Source of the DNA: JAADHG01 sp964418645
GTDB lineage: Bacteria > Bacteroidota > Bacteroidia > Flavobacteriales > Flavobacteriaceae
Direction of reading: 5' to 3'
Length of the DNA stretch: 11,749 nt
Assembly (NCBI GenBank): GCA_964418645.1
Contig: CAYQME010000067.1
Span: forward strand, 1 to 11,749
The notes below the pieces were generated by a model that was given only the letters and a program-made list of their open reading frames with translations, was not told the origin of the DNA and ran no database searches. Position numbers and translations under genes: made by a program. Numbering within the stretch: the first letter of the stretch is position 1; every line of letters begins with the position of its first letter. Of this stretch, positions 7,143-11,749 are shown piece by piece.

Positions 7143-7715
7143 ATGAAACGTATTGTAATTTTTGCTTCCGGCTCTGGAACTAATGCTGAAAATTTAATTT
7201 GTTTTTTTCAAAATTGTAATGATGCTGATGTTGTTCTTGTTTTAACAAACAACCCTAAGGCTAAAGTTATAGAACGTTGCAATAGTTTAAAAACAAGTTG
7301 TTTGTCGTTTAATCGAACTGCTCTTTACAAAACTTCGGATGTTTTAAATATTCTTAAAAGTAACGAACCCAATCTTATTGTATTAGCTGGGTTTTTGTGG
7401 AAATTTCCAGAAAACATTTTAAATGCTTTTCCAAATAAAGTCATTAATATTCACCCTGCATTGTTACCAAAATATGGTGGAAAAGGTATGTATGGCAAAT
7501 ATATTCATCAAGCTGTTTTGGATAATAAAGAAGTAGAAACTGGAATCACTATACATTATGTAAATGAAAATTACGATGAAGGGGCAATTATTTTTCAATC
7601 AAATTGTAGTGTTGAAACAACAGATACTATTGAAGATATTGCTACAAAAATTCATAAATTAGAGATGTATCACTTTCCAAGAGCAATTGAATCTTTACTT
7701 TCCTCAAATGAGTAA
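7143..7715 (+). CDS. purN: phosphoribosylglycinamide formyltransferase
   Basis: The 190-residue enzyme transfers a formyl group from 10-formyltetrahydrofolate to glycinamide ribonucleotide, the third step of purine synthesis, in the cytoplasm. The phosphate-binding FASGSGTN (7-14) is at the N-terminus. Catalytic Asn102 and His104 lie in INIHPALLP and Asp145 in NENYDEGAI. The C-terminal HKLEMYHFPRAI matches the family end. I place the start at ATG 7143, giving MKRIVIFASG as in homologues. A TTG two codons earlier (7137) lies inside the promoter -7 box and is unlikely to be used. Its last 8 bases overlap the next gene (ATGAGTAA), so the two are translationally coupled. The enzyme sits near purF, but other pathway genes are absent here. 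Confidence 0.95.
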   Translation: MKRIVIFASGSGTNAENLICFFQNCNDADVVLVLTNNPKAKVIERCNSLKTSCLSFNRTALYKTSDVLNILKSNEPNLIVLAGFLWKFPENILNAFPNKVINIHPALLPKYGGKGMYGKYIHQAVLDNKEVETGITIHYVNENYDEGAIIFQSNCSVETTDTIEDIATKIHKLEMYHFPRAIESLLSSNE

Positions 7716-8349
7716 AAAAAAGAAAAAATATTACACAGTCTGGAAAGGTCATCATACTGGAGTTTTTGAAACTTGGGAGGATTGCAATGCTCAAATTAAA
7801 GATTTTCAAGGTGCTCTATACAAATCGTTTGCAACTTTTGAAGCGGCGAAAAAAGCATTAAAAGGTAAATATAAAGATTATATAGGTAAAACTAAAAAAT
7901 TTACAAGTGAGCTTTCTGAAGCAAAGCTAAAAAAAATTGGTCAACCAAATTATAAATCTATTTCTGTAGATGCTGCTTCAAGTGGTAATCCCGGAAAAAT
8001 GGAATATCGTGGCGTTGATACTAAAACTAAAAAAGAACTATTCAAACAAGGCCCTTTTGAAGAAGGTACTAATAATATTGGCGAATTTTTGGCATTAGTG
8101 CATGGATTAGCCTTTTTAAAACAGAGAAATAGTAATAAAATAATATATTCTGACTCTAAAACAGCTTTAAGTTGGGTTAAGAAAAAAACTTGTAACACAA
8201 AACTTAAAAAAACAAATAAAAACAAACAACTGTTTGAACTTGTAGAAAGGGCTTTAGATTGGTTAAACGACAACTCGTATACCACCACAATTGTAAAATG
8301 GGAAACTAACGCTTGGGGAGAAATTCCAGCAGATTTTGGCAGAAAATAA
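7708..8349 (+). CDS. ribonuclease H (type 1) with N-terminal viroplasmin/HBD domain
   Basis: The 213-residue protein degrades RNA in RNA-DNA hybrids. An N-terminal caulimovirus-viroplasmin (hybrid-binding) domain covers about residues 7-52 (YYTVWKGHHTGVFETWEDC, then FQGALYKSFATFEAAKKAL). A basic linker leads to an RNase H domain (about 83-213). The four acidic catalytic residues are visible: Asp88 in SVDAASSGNPG, Glu126 in NNIGEFLALVHGL, Asp149 in YSDSKTALSW and Asp209 in IPADFGRK. I take ATG 7708 as the start; an upstream in-frame TTG at 7687 would add seven residues lying fully inside purN. The 8-base overlap with purN implies a shared transcript and coupled translation. This architecture resembles eukaryotic RNase H1 and is common in Bacteroidetes as the 'viroplasmin family' ribonuclease H. 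I give no symbol because a second rnh gene may exist elsewhere in the genome. Confidence 0.92.
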   Translation: MSKKKKKYYTVWKGHHTGVFETWEDCNAQIKDFQGALYKSFATFEAAKKALKGKYKDYIGKTKKFTSELSEAKLKKIGQPNYKSISVDAASSGNPGKMEYRGVDTKTKKELFKQGPFEEGTNNIGEFLALVHGLAFLKQRNSNKIIYSDSKTALSWVKKKTCNTKLKKTNKNKQLFELVERALDWLNDNSYTTTIVKWETNAWGEIPADFGRK

Positions 8350-8399
8350 CCTTATTTAAACAACCGCTTTCTTAGCTTTTTTTGAGACTAAATTTTACG

Positions 8400-8407
8400 T
8401 AAGTTTG
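8400..8407 (+). promoter_or_regulatory. -7 element upstream of the PfkB kinase gene
   Basis: TAAGTTTG fits TAnnTTTG exactly. A TTTG at 8381-8384 is a candidate -33 box, but the 15-base spacer is shorter than the usual 17-20 or so. The predicted transcription start near 8411 leaves a leader of about 19 bases to the ATG at 8430. In the preceding gap a T-run at 8377-8383 follows only a 3-bp possible stem, so no terminator for the purN-rnh unit is claimed. Confidence 0.5.
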
Positions 8408-8429
8408 CACTGAATTTTTAATCCACTTT

Positions 8430-9356
8430 ATGAGCAAATTAGTCATTGTTGGTACTGTAGCATTTGATGCTATCGAAACCCCTTTTGGGAAAACTGATAA
8501 GATTTTAGGAGGTGCAGCTACTTTTATAGGGTTAGCGGCAACACAATTTGATATAAACCCTGCTGTGGTTTCTGTGGTTGGTGGTGATTTTCCTCAAAAA
8601 TATTTAGATCTCTTATCTCATAAGAATATAGATGTTTCTGGTGTTGAAATTGTTGAAGATGGAAAAACTTTTTTTTGGAGTGGTTTATACCACAACGATA
8701 TGAATTCTCGTGATACTTTAATAACCGAACTTAATGTGTTAGCAGATTTTCAACCTGTTGTTCCTGAAAACTACAAAGACGCAAAAGTTGTGATGCTAGG
8801 GAACCTGCATCCATTAACTCAACTAAGTGTGTTAGAGCAAATGAGGGGAAAACCAGAATTAGTAATTTTAGATACTATGAATTTCTGGATGGACAGTGCC
8901 CTAGAAGATCTTCATAAAGTTATAAAGAAAATTGATGTCATTACTATTAATGATGAAGAAGCAAGACAGCTATCAGGGGAATATTCATTGGTTGTTGCTG
9001 CAAGAAAGATTCATGAAATGGGACCTAAATATGTAGTCATTAAAAAAGGCGAGCATGGTGCATTGTTGTTTAATAATGATAATGTATTTTATGCGCCTGC
9101 TCTCCCTTTAGAAGAGGTTTTTGACCCTACCGGAGCTGGAGATACTTTTGCTGGTGGCTTTGCTGGTTATTTAGCAAAAACCGAGGATCTCTCTTTTGAG
9201 AACATGAAAAAAGCTATTATTTATGGCTCTACATTGGCTTCTTTTTGTGTTGAGAAGTTTGGAACAGAACGCATGGAAAGTTTAACAAGTGAGGAGGTTA
9301 ATAAAAGGCTTCAACAGTTTAAAACCTTAACACAATTTGAAATTGAATTAACATAA
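8430..9356 (+). CDS. PfkB-family carbohydrate/nucleoside kinase
   Basis: The 308-residue protein is a ribokinase-fold kinase that transfers phosphate from ATP to a sugar or nucleoside in the cytoplasm. The glycine-rich GGAATFIG (27-34) corresponds to the first PfkB signature and substrate contacts. The second signature DPTGAGDTFAGGF (232-244) supplies the anion-hole GAG and catalytic base Asp238. ITINDEEA (171-178) matches the NxxE-type metal-site region of the family. The substrate cannot be read from sequence; ribokinase, adenosine kinase or a fructokinase-like role are all possible, and its position between purN and purF makes a nucleoside or ribose substrate attractive but unproven. It starts at ATG 8430 and ends 46 bases before purF, with a terminator in that gap. 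Confidence 0.9.
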   Translation: MSKLVIVGTVAFDAIETPFGKTDKILGGAATFIGLAATQFDINPAVVSVVGGDFPQKYLDLLSHKNIDVSGVEIVEDGKTFFWSGLYHNDMNSRDTLITELNVLADFQPVVPENYKDAKVVMLGNLHPLTQLSVLEQMRGKPELVILDTMNFWMDSALEDLHKVIKKIDVITINDEEARQLSGEYSLVVAARKIHEMGPKYVVIKKGEHGALLFNNDNVFYAPALPLEEVFDPTGAGDTFAGGFAGYLAKTEDLSFENMKKAIIYGSTLASFCVEKFGTERMESLTSEEVNKRLQQFKTLTQFEIELT

Positions 9357-9358
9357 TC

Positions 9359-9390
9359 AAACGCGCTCAAAATAGAGTGCGTTTTTATTT
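9359..9390 (+). terminator. intrinsic terminator between the PfkB kinase gene and purF
   Basis: AAACGCGCTC (9359-9368) pairs with GAGTGCGTTT (9375-9384) over 10 base pairs, one of them G-T, with a six-base loop AAAATA. The right arm runs into a T-rich tail (TTTTTATTTAT). It begins 3 bases after the kinase stop and its tail ends 12 bases before the purF ATG, leaving little room for a separate purF promoter. It may therefore terminate only partly, or attenuate purF (inference). Confidence 0.8.
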
Positions 9391-9402
9391 ATAACACATA
9401 TA

Positions 9403-11301
9403 ATGAGTGATGCATTAAAACATGAATGTGGAATTGCACATATTAGGCTTTTAAAACCCTTAGAGTATTATAAAGAAAAATACGGTAGTGCATTTTACGG
9501 TGTAAACAAAATGTATCTCCTCATGGAAAAACAGCACAATCGTGGACAAGATGGTGCTGGTTTTGCAAGTATTAAATTAGATACAGAACCTGGCGAGCGG
9601 TATATAAGTAGAGTGCGCTCTATAGAACAACAACCCATTCAAGATATTTTTGCGCAAATAAACTCTAGAATAAACAAAGAACTTACTGAAAATCCTGAAT
9701 ATGCAAATGATATCGAATTACAAAAAAAGCATGTTCCATATATAGGCGAAGTTTTATTAGGCCATGTGCGTTACGGCACTTTTGGGAAAAATAGTGTAGA
9801 AAGTGTACACCCCTTTTTAAGACAAAATAACTGGACACACAGAAATTTAATTCTTGCAGGGAACTTTAATATGACCAATGTTAAAGAGTTGTTCAATAAT
9901 CTTATTGCGTTGGGTCAGCATCCAAAAGAATATACAGACACCATTACTATTATGGAAAAAATTGGTCACTTTTTAGATGATGCTGTTAGTAAGATTTATA
10001 AAAGATTAAAAAAAGAAGGCTATAATAAAAACGAATGTTCCCCACTTATTGCTGAGCGTTTAAATGTTGCAAAAATTTTAAAAAAAGCTGCAAAAAATTG
10101 GGATGGTGGTTATGCTATGGCGGGACTATTAGGTCATGGCGATTCTTTTGTGCTTAGAGATCCTGCGGGTATTCGTCCAACATATTATTATAAAGATGAT
10201 GAAATCGTGGTAGTTGCTTCGGAGCGCCCTGTAATTCAAACTGTTTTTGATGTAGCGTTTGAAGATGTTAAGGAACTAGATCCTGGACATGCTATAATTA
10301 CTAAAAAATCTGGAGAAGTATCTATTACACAAATTTTGAAGCCTTTAGCGCGAAAAGCATGCTCTTTTGAACGCATCTACTTTTCAAGAGGAAGTGATGC
10401 CGAAATTTATAAGGAACGAAAATTACTAGGCAAATTAATAATGCCTAAAGTATTAGATGCCATAAATCATGACATTAAGAATTCGGTCTTTTCTTATATC
10501 CCAAATACTGCTGAAACGTCTTTTTTTGGAATGATAGAAACTGTAGAGGACTATTTAAACAAAAAGAAAACTGATGTTATATTAAATGGACAACGGTCGT
10601 TATCGGCAAAAAATGTAAAAGCACTTTTGTCAGAACATCCTAGGATAGAAAAAATTGCTATCAAAGATGTAAAACTCCGTACATTTATTACAGAAGACAG
10701 TAGTAGAGATGATTTAGTGGCGCATGTTTACGACATTACTTATGGGGTTATAAAACCCGACGATAATTTGGTTATTATTGATGATAGCATTGTTCGTGGT
10801 ACTACATTAAAAAAGAGTATTCTTAAAATGTTGGATCGTTTACATCCCAAGAAAATAGTTGTTGTGTCTTCTGCACCTCAAATTCGTTATCCCGATTGTT
10901 ATGGTATTGATATGGCAAATTTAGAAAGTCTTATTGCTTTTAAAGCGGCTTTAGCCTTACTAAAAGACAATGATATCTATTCCATAGTAGAGGATGTTTA
11001 CAAGAAGTGTAAAGCTCAAGTAGATATAGATGATAAAGACGTTATGAATTTTGTTAAAGACATTTATAGCCCTTTTACTGCGGAACAAATCTCAAATAAA
11101 ATTTCTGAATTATTGAGTGATGAAAGCTTAAACGCAGAAGTAAATATTATTTTTCAATCTGTTGAAAATCTTCATAAAGCATGTCCGAAAAACTTAGGAG
11201 ATTGGTACTTTACAGGAAACTATCCAACAGCTGGTGGTAAAAGAGTCGTTAATAGAGCTTTTATCAATTTTTATGAAGGAAATAATGAGCGTGCATATTA
11301 A
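9403..11301 (+). CDS. purF: amidophosphoribosyltransferase, long Bacteroidetes form
   Basis: The 632-residue enzyme makes phosphoribosylamine from PRPP and glutamine, the committed step of purine synthesis. An N-terminal glutamine amidotransferase domain begins with HECGIAHI, so the nucleophile Cys9 would be exposed after removal of an 8-residue propeptide. HVRYGT and an AGNFNMTN loop (Asn154 retained, the following Gly replaced by Phe) also fit. The phosphoribosyltransferase domain holds the PRPP loop VIIDDSIVRGTT (457-468). It is over 100 residues longer than E. coli PurF (505). Several normally conserved stretches are altered: RGSDAEIY instead of an RPDS segment, and IPNTAETS where VPDSG is usual. 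Near the C-terminus GDWYFTGNYPT replaces the CLACFTGKYPT of B. subtilis, so the CxxC Fe-S ligands are absent. Similar long forms are known in Bacteroidetes, so function is likely normal. No clear promoter precedes it. Confidence 0.88.
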   Translation: MSDALKHECGIAHIRLLKPLEYYKEKYGSAFYGVNKMYLLMEKQHNRGQDGAGFASIKLDTEPGERYISRVRSIEQQPIQDIFAQINSRINKELTENPEYANDIELQKKHVPYIGEVLLGHVRYGTFGKNSVESVHPFLRQNNWTHRNLILAGNFNMTNVKELFNNLIALGQHPKEYTDTITIMEKIGHFLDDAVSKIYKRLKKEGYNKNECSPLIAERLNVAKILKKAAKNWDGGYAMAGLLGHGDSFVLRDPAGIRPTYYYKDDEIVVVASERPVIQTVFDVAFEDVKELDPGHAIITKKSGEVSITQILKPLARKACSFERIYFSRGSDAEIYKERKLLGKLIMPKVLDAINHDIKNSVFSYIPNTAETSFFGMIETVEDYLNKKKTDVILNGQRSLSAKNVKALLSEHPRIEKIAIKDVKLRTFITEDSSRDDLVAHVYDITYGVIKPDDNLVIIDDSIVRGTTLKKSILKMLDRLHPKKIVVVSSAPQIRYPDCYGIDMANLESLIAFKAALALLKDNDIYSIVEDVYKKCKAQVDIDDKDVMNFVKDIYSPFTAEQISNKISELLSDESLNAEVNIIFQSVENLHKACPKNLGDWYFTGNYPTAGGKRVVNRAFINFYEGNNERAY

Positions 11302-11412
11302 CGAAAAAATTTGTTTTTAATCAGTTTGTCTATAAAAACAAGCCTTTAAACTAAAAAAAATGCAGTTCGTCTAATATTTATAGGCTTTCACCAAAATACA
11401 TATACTTTAGTG
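11302..11412. other. AT-rich gap after purF, no gene
   Basis: This is the first part of a 448-base gene-free stretch that runs to the window edge. A 9-bp perfect but purely AT-rich (one GC pair) inverted repeat, TTGTTTTTA 11311-11319 and TAAAAACAA 11333-11341, follows the purF stop with a 13-base loop. It has no T-tail and would be a weak terminator at best. The last bases, TATACTTTAG at 11401-11410, loosely resemble a -7 box just before the first 79-base repeat. Confidence 0.5.
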
Positions 11413-11492
11413 TCACCATAACATAAGTAGGTTAAGTTCATGGTAGATTTGGGGCAAAAAAAGGTGAACTCTCGTTCACCTTTTTTTATTTT
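11413..11492 (+). repeat. 79-base repeat element, copy 1 (candidate small RNA gene)
   Basis: This copy is identical to the one at 11663-11740 apart from one C/T difference (11439) and one extra base in each of the A and T runs. Parts in order: an imperfect dyad (ACCATAA 11415-11421 facing TCATGGT 11438-11444, one A-C mismatch), a TAGATTTGGGGC stretch, then a strong hairpin with a T-run. There is no open frame of gene size. The structure, a short conserved block ending in an intrinsic terminator, fits a small RNA; a family of repeated terminators is the alternative. The Flavo-1 small-RNA motif of Flavobacteria is a candidate family, which I could not check. Confidence 0.7.
11456..11487 (+). 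terminator. intrinsic terminator hairpin in repeat copy 1
   Basis: Seven A, GGTGAAC (11463-11469), loop TCTC, GTTCACC (11474-11480) and seven T form a perfect stem of 14 pairs. Because an A-run precedes and a T-run follows, it can work in both directions. No gene ends just before it; the purF stop is 155 bases upstream. Confidence 0.85.
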
Positions 11493-11662
11493 CTACATCG
11501 TCTTCTAACTCATTGAAAATAAAAATTTTATCCTTTAAGTTTTATCGTATTATTGTTGTAAAGTCTGATATTCTCTGGTTTTTGCGATTCACTGTTAGAC
11601 TAATATATAAGTATTTTGTCCAATAAATTGAAATAATAGAAATAATCAATGTTATATTTACC
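11493..11662. other. 170-base AT-rich spacer between the two repeat copies
   Basis: I see no gene, hairpin or homology to the sequence before copy 1. TATATTTA at 11653-11660, one base off the TAnnTTTG consensus, ends 2 bases before copy 2, with a TTG at 11628-11630 (22-base spacer). This could be a promoter driving copy 2 as its own transcription unit, since the copy 1 terminator would block read-through. Confidence 0.45.
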
Positions 11663-11740
11663 TCACCATAACATAAGTAGGTTAAGTTTATGGTAGATTT
11701 GGGGCAAAAAAGGTGAACTCTCGTTCACCTTTTTTATTTT
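11663..11740 (+). repeat. 79-base repeat element, copy 2 (candidate small RNA gene)
   Basis: Second copy, starting exactly 250 bases after copy 1. Here the dyad is perfect over 7 pairs (ACCATAA 11665-11671 with TTATGGT 11688-11694) around a 16-base loop. The TAGATTTGGGGC stretch follows at 11694-11705, then the terminator hairpin. Similarity to copy 1 ends abruptly on both sides, so the duplicated unit is the element itself and not a larger segment. It ends 9 bases before the window edge, so further copies may follow. Confidence 0.7.
11706..11735 (+). terminator. intrinsic terminator hairpin in repeat copy 2
   Basis: Six A, GGTGAAC (11712-11718), loop TCTC, GTTCACC (11723-11729) and six T form a perfect 13-pair stem. 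Both the A-run and the T-run are one shorter than in copy 1, so the arms have changed together. Confidence 0.85.
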
Positions 11741-11749
11741 TATATGTTT

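Noticed and set aside
7687..7707. TTG as ribonuclease H start
   Set aside because: The added residues lie inside purN and do not look like the domain; ATG 7708 gives the usual lysine-rich beginning.
7950..8288. Minus-strand open frame opposite ribonuclease H
   Set aside because: Hydrophobic Leu/Phe/Ser-rich translation is the mirror of a Lys-rich gene; the sense frame carries all four catalytic acids.
11311..11341. Terminator for purF from the 9-bp AT inverted repeat
   Set aside because: Only one GC pair, a 13-base loop and no T-run after it; too weak to call.
11440..11508. Short peptide starting MVDLGQK in both repeats
   Set aside because: The extra A in copy 1 shifts the frame: copy 2 stops after 8 residues and copy 1 continues to 22 with a different end, so the peptide is not conserved.
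11413..11740. CRISPR array or integron attC sites
   Set aside because: Only two repeats with a 170-base spacer, so not CRISPR. A GTTAAGT that fits the attC R' core has no matching RYYYAAC partner, and no cassette gene or integrase is present.

Overview
The window is a stretch of low-GC chromosome from a member of the Bacteroidota, most likely a Flavobacteriaceae species. Four things point there: Bacteroidetes-type promoters (TAnnTTTG at -7) in front of several genes, the lack of Shine-Dalgarno sequences, a Bacteroidetes-style long PurF, and the gene order acpP-fabF-rnc-IPExxxVDY-pyk. Almost all of it is core housekeeping sequence, with no phage, transposon, CRISPR array, tRNA or rRNA.

Layout. 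Bases 1-372 are the 3' end of dinB (DNA polymerase IV). A 113-aa protein of unknown function follows at 513-854. On the minus strand, rhlE (DEAD-box RNA helicase) is followed by a small VF530-family gene. Next comes a five-gene minus-strand run, read from 6960 down to 2682: acyl carrier protein, 3-oxoacyl-ACP synthase II, ribonuclease III, an IPExxxVDY-family protein and pyruvate kinase. These genes are closely spaced; one junction is TAATG (stop and start share a base). From a divergent promoter region at about 6961-7142 the plus strand carries purN, overlapping by 8 bases with a viroplasmin-type ribonuclease H. A PfkB-family sugar or nucleoside kinase, a clear intrinsic terminator and a divergent purF follow. 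PurF and PurN catalyse steps 1 and 3 of purine synthesis, so this half of the window is partly a purine neighbourhood.

The last 448 bases (11302-11749) hold no gene. They contain two nearly identical copies, exactly 250 bases apart, of an approximately 79-base element that ends in a strong intrinsic-terminator hairpin. The element looks like a tandem small-RNA gene or terminator-bearing repeat and is the least explained thing in the window.

The second unusual signal is a terminator-shaped hairpin inside the first codons of rnc. It lies 31 bases after the fabF stop, where it could limit read-through from the highly expressed acpP-fabF pair or act as an RNase III target for autoregulation. Other points of interest are a possibly leaderless purN transcript, a terminator immediately before the purF start, loss of the Fe-S ligand cysteines in PurF, and an Asn at a usual Asp position in RNase III. 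No new defence or mobile system was found.
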